Assembly (NCBI GenBank): GCA_910586585.1
Contig: CAJUKA010000006.1
Span: 30,887-94,886 of the forward strand
Direction of reading: 5' to 3'
Origin: an uncultured Lachnospiraceae bacterium
Lineage (GTDB): Bacteria; Bacillota; Clostridia; Lachnospirales; Lachnospiraceae
DNA length: 64,000 nt
The translations under genes and the position numbers were made by a program. The notes under the pieces were generated by a model, which saw only the letters and a list, made by a program, of their open reading frames with translations, was not told where the DNA came from and searched no databases. Below, in pieces: positions 15,098-23,737 of the stretch (the first letter of the stretch is position 1; each line of letters starts with the position of its first letter).

Positions 15098-16426
15098 GTG
15101 ACTGGTAAAAAGGCAAGGGAACGAGCAAGAGCAAAACGCAGAAAAAGAGCAAGAATCAGAAGACAGATAAGGATATTTATGGTATCCCTTTCGCTGGTGC
15201 TCTTTTTTGGGGTGCTTATAATGGTGGGGTATATGGCTGTTGTGAAACCAACCAAACAACAACAGGAAAGTCAAAATAATCCAGAACAGATAACAATTGA
15301 CTTTGCAGAAATGGAAAGACCCTCTCAGACAGCACAGGAAGAAACAGAGGAAACGAACCAAGAAGAACTGACACTTTCTCAGGCTTCAGAGGAAGAGCCT
15401 GATGAGAGTGAAAGATTATATCAGGAGGCGCTTGATAAGGGACAAAATGTATGGCTTGTAGAGTGCGCAGACAGTGCGCGTGTTACGTTTGCTTTTGCAG
15501 GGGATATTCTGCTAGATGACAGCTATGCCATGATGAGTCAATTCCGAATGAGAGGGAGCGATATCAATGACACTTTTTCAGCTAGTTTGTTGGAGCGGAT
15601 GCGAGGGGCAGATGTATTTATGCTCAATAATGAATTTCCTTTTTCTGAAAGGGGAACGCCTACCGAGGGAAAAACATTTACATTTAGGGCGAAACCGTCC
15701 AATATTGAATTTTTCCAGCAAATAGGAGTGGATGTGGTATCGCTTGCAAACAACCATGCTTACGATCATGGTGAGGATGCGCTGCTTGATACATTTTCGA
15801 CACTTGAGAATGCACAAATTCCCTATGTAGGAGCAGGAAGAAATATTAATGAGGCCAAAAAGCCGGTCTATTTCATTGCAAATGGCATCAAAATTGCGAT
15901 TGTGAGCGCGACGCAGATTGAACGAAATTCCGTGCCAGACACCAAGGAAGCAACCGTAGAACGACCAGGTGTATTGCGGTGTATGGACCCAACAGCGCTG
16001 TTAGAGGTGATTGCAGAAGCAAAAGCGAACAGCGATTTTGTGATTTTGTATGTTCATTGGGGGACAGAGAGCCAGGAAGCAACAGACTGGCTTCAGGATG
16101 AACAGGCACCTATCTATGTAAAAGCGGGAGTGGATTTGATTATCGGGGATCATCCACACTGCCTCCAAAAGATAGATGTGGTATCCGGAGTACCTGTTTT
16201 GTACAGTTTGGGGAATTTCTGGTTTAATTCCAAGACACAAAATACATGTCTGATTGAGATTGGCATCAATCAGAAGGGACTGGAATTTTTGAAGTTTGTT
16301 CCATGCAGGCAGGAGAGCTGCCGTACCAAGGAACTTGAGGGGGCAGAAAAAGAGAGTCTGCTTGACTATATGAGAGGAATTTCGCCCAATGTGTCAATAG
16401 ACAATGAAGGATATGTGAGCTTTTAG
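15098..16426 (+). CDS. membrane-anchored CapA-family protein (poly-gamma-glutamate capsule type metallophosphatase fold)
   Basis: This 442-aa protein has a very basic N-terminus (RERARAKRRKRARIRRQIR), then one membrane anchor at about 28-50, a Glu/Gln-rich linker and an outward-facing CapA domain. Metal-site motifs are visible: FAGDILLDD, LNNEFPFSERG, SLANNHAYDHGEDALLDT, VHWGTE and IGDHPHCLQ. The family includes CapA of polyglutamate capsule synthesis, but the exact reaction is unknown and no capB or capC is nearby. I start at GTG 15098 with AGGGG upstream; an in-frame TTG at 15056 lies inside the rplA terminator and is unlikely. Confidence 0.82.
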   Translation: MTGKKARERARAKRRKRARIRRQIRIFMVSLSLVLFFGVLIMVGYMAVVKPTKQQQESQNNPEQITIDFAEMERPSQTAQEETEETNQEELTLSQASEEEPDESERLYQEALDKGQNVWLVECADSARVTFAFAGDILLDDSYAMMSQFRMRGSDINDTFSASLLERMRGADVFMLNNEFPFSERGTPTEGKTFTFRAKPSNIEFFQQIGVDVVSLANNHAYDHGEDALLDTFSTLENAQIPYVGAGRNINEAKKPVYFIANGIKIAIVSATQIERNSVPDTKEATVERPGVLRCMDPTALLEVIAEAKANSDFVILYVHWGTESQEATDWLQDEQAPIYVKAGVDLIIGDHPHCLQKIDVVSGVPVLYSLGNFWFNSKTQNTCLIEIGINQKGLEFLKFVPCRQESCRTKELEGAEKESLLDYMRGISPNVSIDNEGYVSF

Positions 16427-16474
16427 GGTAACGGTTTTTTTAGAATTTCTTTATAAATAATTAGAAAAAGATTG

Positions 16475-16503
16475 TTGACAATAAAAACTGAAAGTAGTAA
16501 GTT
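16475..16503 (+). promoter_or_regulatory. promoter of the hrcA-grpE-dnaK-dnaJ operon
   Basis: TTGACA (16475-16480), a 17-bp spacer and TAAGTT (16498-16503), directly followed by the CIRCE operator, so HrcA bound there would block initiation or escape. Confidence 0.7.
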
Positions 16504-16517
16504 AATATATGTGAATG

Positions 16518-16544
16518 TTAGCACTCCACAACAATGAGTGCTAA
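16518..16544 (+). promoter_or_regulatory. CIRCE operator (HrcA binding site)
   Basis: A perfect 9-bp inverted repeat, TTAGCACTC, a 9-bp spacer and GAGTGCTAA. This is the exact CIRCE consensus, placed between the promoter and hrcA, so the heat-shock operon is repressed by its own first product. Confidence 0.97.
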
Positions 16545-16570
16545 CAAGATGCAGGAAGGAGCGTGGCAGG

Positions 16571-17659
16571 TTGGATTTAGATGAGCGGAAGCTGAAGATT
16601 CTACAGGCTATTATCCGAAACTATCTGGAGACAGGAGAGCCAGTAGGAAGCAGAACAATCTCAAAATATACTGATTTGAATTTGAGTTCTGCTACAATCC
16701 GCAATGAAATGTCAGACTTAGAAGAGCTTGGCTATATCATTCAGCCGCACACTTCAGCAGGGCGGATTCCTTCTGACAAGGGATACCGGCTGTATGTGGA
16801 TCGGATGATGCTTGAAAAGGAGGAACAGCTTAATCAGGCAACGCAGGAAGTAAAGGAACTGCAAAGAATACTTCTTGAGCGTGAGGATAAAATGGAATCT
16901 GTGCTGAAACAGATGGCAAAGATGCTGGCGGTCAACACAAATTATGCCACAATGATATCAGCTCCGCAGGTTAGAGGAAATAAGCTGAAATTTATACAGC
17001 TATCAAGAGTCGATACAAGGCAGCTACTCACAACAATTGTTGTGGAAGGAAATGTGATTAAAAACAGTATGATAGCTGTTGAGGATATGTTAGATGATGA
17101 AACGCTGTTAAAGCTCAACATTCTTCTCAATACCAATTTGAACGGACTTCCTGTTAAGGAAATTAATCTTGCAATGATTGCAAAATTAAAGCAGCAGGCA
17201 GGCATTCATGCAGGGATCATTGCAGATGTGATGGACGCAGTGGCAGCAGTGATTGAGGATGATGAAGATATCAAAATCTATACGAGTGGTGCAAACAATA
17301 TCTTCAAGTATCCAGAATTGGCGGATAATCAAAGAGCAAGTGCGTTGATAACGACGTTTGAGGAAAAGCAGCTTTTAAATGAGCTTGTACAGAATTCACT
17401 TGCAGATGATCCAGGAACAGACATACAGGTTTATATCGGAAGCGAAACACCCGTAAAGACAATGAAAGATTGCAGTGTGGTTACTGCGACTTACGAATTG
17501 GAAGAGGGAATGAAGGGAACGATAGGGATTATCGGTCCTAGACGTATGGATTATGATAAGGTGGTCAATACACTAAAAATGTTAAGGAGCCAGCTTGACA
17601 CAATTTATAAAAAATCATCGGCCGATGGTGATGATAGAAAAGAATACAAACATGATTGA
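16571..17659 (+). CDS. hrcA: heat-inducible transcription repressor HrcA
   Basis: HrcA represses CIRCE-controlled heat-shock genes and needs GroEL for activity. The 362-aa protein begins LDLDERKLKILQAIIRNYLE, followed by winged-helix motifs GEPVGSRTISK and SSATIRNEMSDLEELGYI and the dimerisation/GAF-like domain with IGIIGPRRMDYDKVV near the end. The start is TTG at 16571 with AGGAAGGAG upstream. The in-frame GTG at 16538 sits inside CIRCE and has no ribosome site. First gene of the operon. Confidence 0.95.
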   Translation: MDLDERKLKILQAIIRNYLETGEPVGSRTISKYTDLNLSSATIRNEMSDLEELGYIIQPHTSAGRIPSDKGYRLYVDRMMLEKEEQLNQATQEVKELQRILLEREDKMESVLKQMAKMLAVNTNYATMISAPQVRGNKLKFIQLSRVDTRQLLTTIVVEGNVIKNSMIAVEDMLDDETLLKLNILLNTNLNGLPVKEINLAMIAKLKQQAGIHAGIIADVMDAVAAVIEDDEDIKIYTSGANNIFKYPELADNQRASALITTFEEKQLLNELVQNSLADDPGTDIQVYIGSETPVKTMKDCSVVTATYELEEGMKGTIGIIGPRRMDYDKVVNTLKMLRSQLDTIYKKSSADGDDRKEYKHD

Positions 17660-17739
17660 TGTTACAGCGATTTTCTAATATAAATAGATGAGAGAAAAAC
17701 ATAACACAGCAGTGATACATGAATTCAGAAAGGAAACGA

Positions 17740-18381
17740 GTGAGCGTGGAAGAAAAAGAATTAGATGATCAAAAGGTAGAAGATACGAATCCTATAGATG
17801 CACAGTCAGAGGAGGCTGCGATGGAAAATATGGATTCAGAAGAGAATTTAGAACAAGAGACAGGAAGCGAATCGGCTGGTGAGACAGAAAACAAAAAAGA
17901 AAAAAGAAAGCCTTTTCTAGGCAAAGAGAAAAAAGAAAAAACAAATAAATTGCAGGAAAAGGTAGATGAGCTTGAAGACAAAGTAAAACGCCAGATGGCT
18001 GAATTTGACAATTTTAGAAAACGCTCTGAAAAAGAAAAGTCTGCGATGTTCGAGACAGGTGCAAAAAGTGTTATCGAAAAGATTTTGCCGGTTGTGGATA
18101 ATTTTGAGAGGGGCCTTGCAGGACTTTCAGAGGAGGACCTCAAACAGCCCTTTGCAGAAGGAATGAATATGGTCTATAAGCAACTGATTGCAGAGCTTGA
18201 AAAGATTGAAGTAAAACCAATTGAAGCTGTTGGATGTGAGTTTAACCCAGAACTTCACAATGCAGTGATGCAGGTGGAAAGTGAGGAATATGAGTCAGGG
18301 ATTATTGCGCAGGAGCTTCAAAAAGGTTATACCTATCGCGAAAGTGTAGTAAGACATAGTATGGTAGCAGTCACAGTATAA
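17740..18381 (+). CDS. grpE: nucleotide exchange factor GrpE
   Basis: GrpE releases ADP from DnaK. The N-terminal 80 residues are acidic and Lys-rich, followed by the coiled-coil dimer stalk (KLQEKVDELEDKVKRQMAEF) and the core with DNFRKRSEKEKSAMFETG and the C-terminal beta domain ending YRESVVRHSMVAVTV. I prefer GTG 17740 because AAAGGA lies about 5 bp upstream; ATG 17719, seven codons earlier, has no ribosome site. The product is 213 aa. Confidence 0.93.
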   Translation: MSVEEKELDDQKVEDTNPIDAQSEEAAMENMDSEENLEQETGSESAGETENKKEKRKPFLGKEKKEKTNKLQEKVDELEDKVKRQMAEFDNFRKRSEKEKSAMFETGAKSVIEKILPVVDNFERGLAGLSEEDLKQPFAEGMNMVYKQLIAELEKIEVKPIEAVGCEFNPELHNAVMQVESEEYESGIIAQELQKGYTYRESVVRHSMVAVTV

Positions 18382-18455
18382 GCGATATAAAATAGAAAAG
18401 TAACAAGTTATTTATTTTTAATATAGAGGAGACTCAAAAATTAGGAGGAAAAATC

Positions 18456-20327
18456 ATGGGAAAAATTATAGGTATTGACTTAGGTACAACAAACAGTTGT
18501 GTGGCAGTTATGGAAGGCGGTAAGCCAACTGTAATTGCAAATACAGAGGGAGCAAGAACAACACCTTCCGTAGTAGCGTTTACAAAGACCGGTGAGCGAC
18601 TTGTTGGTGAGCCGGCAAAGCGTCAGGCAGTAACCAACGCAGAGAAAACAATTGCGTCTATCAAAAGAGATATGGGTACAGACAATGGTAGGACAATCGA
18701 GGGCAAAAAGTACTCTCCACAGCAGATTTCAGCAATGATTCTTCAGAAATTGAAAGCAGATGCAGAAAGCTATTTAGGTGAGACGGTTTCAGAAGCAGTT
18801 ATCACAGTTCCGGCGTATTTTAATGATGCACAGCGTCAGGCTACAAAGGATGCTGGAAAGATTGCAGGTCTTGATGTAAAGCGTATTATCAATGAGCCTA
18901 CAGCAGCAGCTTTGGCATATGGACTTGACAACGAAAAAGAACAAAAGATTTTGGTATATGACCTTGGCGGCGGTACTTTTGACGTATCTATCATTGAGAT
19001 TGGTGATGGCGTTATCGAAGTACTTGCTACAAATGGAGATACACACCTTGGCGGTGATGACTTTGACAACAAGCTGATTCAGTGGATGATTGATGAATTT
19101 AGAAAACAGGATGGCATTGACCTTTCTGGTGATAAGATGGCAATGCAGCGTTTGAAAGAAGCAGCTGAAAAAGCAAAGAAAGAACTTTCATCTGCTACAA
19201 CAACCAATATTAACCTTCCATTTATCACAGCAACAGCAGAAGGTCCAAAACATTTTGACATGAATTTGACACGTGCGAAATTTGATGAGCTTACAAATGA
19301 CCTTGTTGAAAAGACAGCAATTCCTGTTCAGAATGCATTGAGAGATGCTGGACTGAGTGCGTCTGAGATTGGGCAGGTATTATTGGTAGGTGGTTCTACA
19401 CGTATTCCGGCAGTTCAGGATAAGGTAAAACAGATCACAGGTAAAGAGCCAAGCAAGTCATTGAATCCTGACGAGTGTGTAGCAATTGGTGCGTCTATCC
19501 AGGGCGGAAAGCTGGCTGGTGACGCAGGCGCTGGTGAAATCCTGCTGTTGGACGTTACGCCACTTTCTCTTTCTATCGAGACAATGGGCGGTGTAGCAAC
19601 AAAATTAATCGAGAGAAATACAACGATTCCAACAAAGAAGAGCCAGATTTTCTCGACAGCAGCCGATAATCAGACAGCCGTAGATATCAATGTAGTACAG
19701 GGTGAGAGAGCACTTGCAAGAGACAACAAGTCCCTTGGACAGTTTAGACTTGATGGAATTCCTCCTGCAAGACGTGGCGTTCCTCAGATTGAGGTAACAT
19801 TTGATATTGATGCGAATGGTATTGTAAATGTATCCGCAAAGGATTTAGGAACTGGAAAAGAACAGCATATTACGATTACAGCCGGATCGAATATGTCAGA
19901 TGAAGATATTGAGAAGGCAGTGAAAGAAGCTGCTGAGTATGAGGCACAGGATAAGAAGCGCAAAGAGGCAATTGAGGCTAGAAATGATGCAGACTCTTTT
20001 GTATTCCAGACAGAGAAGGCACTCAACGAAGTAGGTGATAAGATTGATGCATCTGAGAAAGCAGCTCTGGAGGCAGATTTAAACGACCTGAAAGCACTGC
20101 TTGACAGCACAAAAGATACAGAGATGACAGAAGAACAGGTGGTTGAGTTAAAGGGCAAACAGGACGCTTTGGTATCTAAGGCACAAAATCTTTTCACAAA
20201 GATGTATGAGAACATGCAGGGAGCAGCAGGTGCAGGTCCAGATATGAGCAATATGGGCGGTGCAGCACAGACAGAGGATGCAGGTTCAGCAGATGATGTT
20301 GTAGATGGAGATTACAGAGAAGTATAA
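18456..20327 (+). CDS. dnaK: chaperone DnaK (Hsp70)
   Basis: This 623-aa ATP-dependent chaperone has the nucleotide-binding domain start GKIIGIDLGTTNSCVAVMEG, the phosphate-2 loop VYDLGGGTFDVSIIEIG and adenosine motif LLVGGSTRIPAVQDKV. The linker LLLDVTPLSLSIETMGG and the substrate-binding domain follow. The tail is Gly/Ala/Met-rich and ends DDVVDGDYREV, slightly different from the usual EVVDADFEE type. It lacks the roughly 20-residue insertion of proteobacterial DnaK near the N-terminus, as in other Gram-positives. AGGAGG precedes ATG. Confidence 0.98.
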   Translation: MGKIIGIDLGTTNSCVAVMEGGKPTVIANTEGARTTPSVVAFTKTGERLVGEPAKRQAVTNAEKTIASIKRDMGTDNGRTIEGKKYSPQQISAMILQKLKADAESYLGETVSEAVITVPAYFNDAQRQATKDAGKIAGLDVKRIINEPTAAALAYGLDNEKEQKILVYDLGGGTFDVSIIEIGDGVIEVLATNGDTHLGGDDFDNKLIQWMIDEFRKQDGIDLSGDKMAMQRLKEAAEKAKKELSSATTTNINLPFITATAEGPKHFDMNLTRAKFDELTNDLVEKTAIPVQNALRDAGLSASEIGQVLLVGGSTRIPAVQDKVKQITGKEPSKSLNPDECVAIGASIQGGKLAGDAGAGEILLLDVTPLSLSIETMGGVATKLIERNTTIPTKKSQIFSTAADNQTAVDINVVQGERALARDNKSLGQFRLDGIPPARRGVPQIEVTFDIDANGIVNVSAKDLGTGKEQHITITAGSNMSDEDIEKAVKEAAEYEAQDKKRKEAIEARNDADSFVFQTEKALNEVGDKIDASEKAALEADLNDLKALLDSTKDTEMTEEQVVELKGKQDALVSKAQNLFTKMYENMQGAAGAGPDMSNMGGAAQTEDAGSADDVVDGDYREV

Positions 20328-20343
20328 AAATAAGAAAACGAAA

Positions 20344-20386
20344 AGAAAATCTAAGGCGTCAGAAAATGGCGCCAAGGATTTTCTAA
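20344..20386 (+). terminator. hairpin after dnaK, possible partial terminator
   Basis: AGAAAATC pairs with GATTTTCT, with inner GGCG/CGCC pairing. The U-tract is weak, so it may attenuate transcription or stabilise the dnaK message rather than stop it. Confidence 0.5.
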
Positions 20387-20467
20387 GTTTTGTGTAGAGA
20401 ATGCCCAAAAGAGGTCTTTCTTTGCGTGAAATAGTTTCGTTTTTATTGTATATAAAGAAAGGCATGG

Positions 20468-21652
20468 ATGAGCATGGCAGAGCAGAAGAGAGATTATTAT
20501 GAAGTGCTAGGTGTTGAGCGAGGCGCTGATGACGGCAGCATCAAAAAAGCATATAGACAGCTTGCCAAAAAGTATCATCCGGACATGAATCCGGGGGATG
20601 CTGAGGCTGAGAAGAAGTTCAAGGAAGCATCTGAGGCATATGCCATACTAAGTGATCCTGATAAAAGGCGTCAATACGATCAGTTTGGACATTCCGCATT
20701 TGAAGGCGGCGGCGCAGGCGGATTTGGCGGATTTGATTTTGGCGGAGCGGATTTCTCTGATATCTTTGGCGATATCTTCGGTGATTTCTTTGGCGGCGGC
20801 AGAAGCAGCTCAAGAAATAATGGGCCTATGAAAGGTGCGAATATTCGTACAAGTGTACGCATTACGTTTGAGGAAGCTGTTTTCGGAGCAGAAAAAGAGT
20901 TGGAACTGACGCTGAAGGATACTTGTAAAACATGTAATGGCAATGGTGCAAAACCTGGTACATCACCAGAAACTTGTCATCGCTGCGGTGGGCGCGGGCA
21001 GGTAGTAACCCAGAGCAAGACGCCATTTGGCGTGATTAGAAATGCACAAGTATGTCCTGACTGCGGTGGTTCTGGAAAGACGGTCAAGGAGAAGTGCCCG
21101 GATTGTCATGGAAGCGGCTATATTGCGAGCAGGAAAAAAATACAAGTGTCTATTCCGGCGGGAATTGATAACGGACAGAGTGTACGTATCAGGGATAAGG
21201 GCGAGCCAGGTATCAATGGCGGACCAAGAGGCGATCTGCTAGTGGAAGTGGTAGTAGACAGACACCCTATTTTCCAACGGCAGGATATGAATATATTTTC
21301 TACGGTTCCGGTATCCTTTGCCGTTGCAGCGCTCGGCGGAGAGGTCTTGATGGATACTGTAGATGGCAAGGTGGTTTATGACGTAAAAGCAGGGACACAG
21401 ACAGACACGCGTATCAGACTGCGTGGAAAAGGTGTGCCTTCGCTTAGAAATAAAGATATTCGAGGCGATCACTATGTAACCCTTGTGGTTCAGGTTCCTG
21501 ACAGGCTTTCTAGTGAAGCCAAGGATTTGCTTCGGCAGTTTGACAGAGAAACGGGAAACAGCTTGGATGCTGTCAAAAATATGGAGTCAAATGACTCTGG
21601 AGAAGAAAAGAAAAAAGAGAAGAAATTTAAAAATCCTTTTAATAAAGGCTGA
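20468..21652 (+). CDS. dnaJ: co-chaperone DnaJ (Hsp40)
   Basis: This 394-aa protein stimulates DnaK ATPase and delivers substrates. The J-domain has the essential HPD (KKYHPDMNPG), then a Gly/Phe-rich linker (GGFGGFDFGGADFSDIFGDI) and four CxxCxGxG zinc motifs (CKTCNGNG, CHRCGGRG, CPDCGGSG, CPDCHGSG). The C-terminal peptide-binding domains end in a Lys-rich tail. AAAGG at 20458-20462 fits ATG 20468; an ATG two codons later is also possible. Confidence 0.97.
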   Translation: MSMAEQKRDYYEVLGVERGADDGSIKKAYRQLAKKYHPDMNPGDAEAEKKFKEASEAYAILSDPDKRRQYDQFGHSAFEGGGAGGFGGFDFGGADFSDIFGDIFGDFFGGGRSSSRNNGPMKGANIRTSVRITFEEAVFGAEKELELTLKDTCKTCNGNGAKPGTSPETCHRCGGRGQVVTQSKTPFGVIRNAQVCPDCGGSGKTVKEKCPDCHGSGYIASRKKIQVSIPAGIDNGQSVRIRDKGEPGINGGPRGDLLVEVVVDRHPIFQRQDMNIFSTVPVSFAVAALGGEVLMDTVDGKVVYDVKAGTQTDTRIRLRGKGVPSLRNKDIRGDHYVTLVVQVPDRLSSEAKDLLRQFDRETGNSLDAVKNMESNDSGEEKKKEKKFKNPFNKG

Positions 21653-21664
21653 GAAATACTTGAT

Positions 21665-21708
21665 AAGCTTCTATGTGGTGTTATATGATATCATATAGGA
21701 GCTTTTTA
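21665..21708 (+). terminator. rho-independent terminator after dnaJ
   Basis: AAGCTTCTATGTG and a TATAGGAGCTT arm form a long imperfect stem around an AT-rich loop, followed by TTTTT. Confidence 0.7.
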
Positions 21709-21745
21709 TGTACATGAGCGTCGAAGAGACTTTAGCTTAAGAGCC

Positions 21746-21758
21746 GTCGCGCAGCGAC
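21746..21758. repeat. short GTCGC-GCA-GCGAC hairpin, copy 1
   Basis: A perfect 5-bp stem with a 3-nt loop in the prmA leader. A near-identical 13-mer occurs at 23644-23656 and related arms at 23695-23718, all between genes. Confidence 0.5.
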
Positions 21759-21781
21759 TACAAATAGGAGGATTTAAGTGG

Positions 21782-22750
21782 ATGAAGTGGAAAAAATTTA
21801 TGATAAAAACAATAACAGAGGCGGAAGATATCATTATTACAATGCTTTATGATATTGGTTTGGAAGGGGCGCAAATAGAGGATAAAGTACCTTTGACACC
21901 CCTTGAGAAAGAGCAGATGTTCGTAGATATTTTGCCGGATGGGCCAGAAGATGACGGAATTGCGTATTTAAGCTTTTTTTTAGAGGAAAGCAGTGAAAAT
22001 CCTGTGGATACGGACAAAATGGTTGAGAGCATTAATAAAGAACTAGATATGCTGCGCAATTTTATGGATGTCGGTGAAGGAACAATTATGGTGTCTGAGA
22101 CAGAAGATATTGACTGGATAAACAATTGGAAGCAGTATTTTCACCAGTTTTATATTGATGATTTGCTTGTGATTCCTTCTTGGGAGGAAGTCAAACCAGA
22201 AGATACAGATAAAAAGATTCTGCATATCGATCCAGGAACTGCATTTGGAACAGGGATGCATGAGACAACGCAGCTTTGCATTCGACAGCTCAAAAAATAT
22301 ATCACACCACAGACCAAACTGCTTGATGTAGGAACAGGAAGTGGAATACTTGCCATTGTTTCGCTGATGTACGGCATATCACATGCAGTAGGGACGGATT
22401 TGGACCCCTGCGCGTTAGAGGCAGTGCAGGAGAATATGAGAGAAAACCATATTGGACCAGAAAGCTTTGAGATGATGATCGGAAATATTATCACAGATAA
22501 GGAAGTACAAGATAGGGTAGGATATGAACAATATGACATTGTTGTTGCCAATATTCTAGCAGATGTTCTTGTTTTGCTGACACCCGTGATTGTTCCCCAT
22601 CTGAAAACAGGCGGAATTTATATTACATCAGGTATTATTGATAATAAAGAACAGACTGTGCGTGATGCAGTGGAAGCAGCAGGACTTGAAGTGGCTGAGG
22701 TAACCTATCAAGGGGAATGGGTAAGCGTAACAGCACGCAAGCCAGTATAA
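21782..22750 (+). CDS. prmA: ribosomal protein L11 methyltransferase
   Basis: This SAM-dependent enzyme trimethylates L11 (rplK product, also in this window). The 322-aa protein has the N-terminal targeting domain (MKWKKFMIKTITEAEDI) and the linker WINNWKQYFHQFYI. The FGTGMHETTQLCIRQL motif, the SAM-binding LLDVGTGSGILAIVSLMYG and the active-site VANILADVL follow. AGGAGG lies 10-11 bp before ATG, slightly far. It follows dnaJ after a terminator, the typical Clostridia order. Confidence 0.95.
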   Translation: MKWKKFMIKTITEAEDIIITMLYDIGLEGAQIEDKVPLTPLEKEQMFVDILPDGPEDDGIAYLSFFLEESSENPVDTDKMVESINKELDMLRNFMDVGEGTIMVSETEDIDWINNWKQYFHQFYIDDLLVIPSWEEVKPEDTDKKILHIDPGTAFGTGMHETTQLCIRQLKKYITPQTKLLDVGTGSGILAIVSLMYGISHAVGTDLDPCALEAVQENMRENHIGPESFEMMIGNIITDKEVQDRVGYEQYDIVVANILADVLVLLTPVIVPHLKTGGIYITSGIIDNKEQTVRDAVEAAGLEVAEVTYQGEWVSVTARKPV

Positions 22751-22754
22751 TTTT

Positions 22755-22812
22755 GTGCATGTTTTTTATGCACACGGGCGCGCGAGTAGGGGAAGAAACA
22801 TTCCCTGCTCGA
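22755..22812. other. two adjacent hairpins between prmA and rsmE
   Basis: GTGCAT/ATGCAC around a T-run loop (22755-22772), then CGAGTAGGG/CCCTGCTCG (22784-22812). Neither has a terminal U-tract, so read-through into rsmE is likely; they may modulate or stabilise the message. Confidence 0.55.
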
Positions 22813-22847
22813 TTACATAACAGTGATTGGGGGGAAAGGACAGACAA

Positions 22848-23606
22848 ATGTATCATTTTTTTGTAGAACCAGAACAGATTGCTGACAGAACCGTTATCAT
22901 TACAGGCAGTGATGTGAATCATATCAAACATGTCCTGCGTCTGAAGCCAGGAGAAGAAATCAGTATCAGCAATGGGATTGATGGCAGGGATTACAGATGT
23001 GGGATAGAGGAGATAACAGATACACAAGTGGTATGCCATCTTCGTTTTATCAAGGAGGACGGAGTGGAGTTGCCTTCCAGAATCTATTTATTCCAGGGAC
23101 TTCCCAAGGGGGACAAGATGGAATATATCATTCAAAAGATGGTAGAGTTAGGGGTGTATGAGATTATTCCGGTTGCTATGAAAAGGTGTGTTGTCAAGCT
23201 GGATGAAAAAAAGGTAAAGTCAAAAACTGCGCGTTGGCAGGAGATTTCCAAAGCAGCGGCAAAACAGAGCAAGCGAGGTATCGTACCTGTGATACAGGAA
23301 GTGATGGGGTACGAAGAAGCTTTGCAATATGCGCAAAATATGGATATCAAGTTGGTTCCGTATGAGTTAGAAGCGGATTTAGATGGTTCTTCTGGTATGG
23401 CAGGTACAAAGAATATCATAGACAATCTGATGCCAGGGCAATCGGTTGCTATATTGATAGGTCCAGAAGGCGGTTTTGAAGAAAATGAGATTCAAAAGGC
23501 GATTGATGCAGGAATGAAGCCAATGACACTGGGACGCCGGATTTTGCGCACAGAAACCGCAGGCATGACGGTGATGGCTTGGATTATGTATCAACTGGAG
23601 ACGTAA
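22848..23606 (+). CDS. rsmE: 16S rRNA (uracil1498-N3)-methyltransferase
   Basis: This 252-aa SPOUT-class enzyme methylates U1498 in 16S rRNA. It has the N-terminal PUA-like domain (MYHFFVEPEQI, then VNHIKHVLRLKPGEEI) and the trefoil-knot SAM site LIGPEGGFEENEI plus LGRRILRTETAGMTVM. The start at ATG 22848 has AAAGGA 7 bp upstream; the in-frame TTG at 22827 has none. It lies downstream of prmA, as commonly seen. Confidence 0.95.
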   Translation: MYHFFVEPEQIADRTVIITGSDVNHIKHVLRLKPGEEISISNGIDGRDYRCGIEEITDTQVVCHLRFIKEDGVELPSRIYLFQGLPKGDKMEYIIQKMVELGVYEIIPVAMKRCVVKLDEKKVKSKTARWQEISKAAAKQSKRGIVPVIQEVMGYEEALQYAQNMDIKLVPYELEADLDGSSGMAGTKNIIDNLMPGQSVAILIGPEGGFEENEIQKAIDAGMKPMTLGRRILRTETAGMTVMAWIMYQLET

Positions 23607-23643
23607 AACACACATTCGTACAATGTATAGTTGAGATAATAAA

Positions 23644-23718
23644 GTCACGCAGCGACGATAAATAAGAAATGACAAGCCAAACTGAAAAACAGCGCGTCGC
23701 GGGCAATATGCAGCGACG
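23644..23718. repeat. GTCGC/GCGAC hairpins, copies 2 and 3
   Basis: GTCACGCAGCGAC at 23644-23656 matches copy 1 (21746) at 12 of 13 bases. CGTCGC (23695) and GCGACG (23713) pair across a 12-nt loop. Both are in the gap before the next operon. Confidence 0.45.
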
Positions 23719-23737
23719 AAACTAAGGGGGAGGTTAT

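Noticed and set aside
16538..16570. GTG start for a longer HrcA
   Set aside because: It lies inside the CIRCE operator; TTG 16571 follows AGGAAGGAG and gives the family N-terminus.
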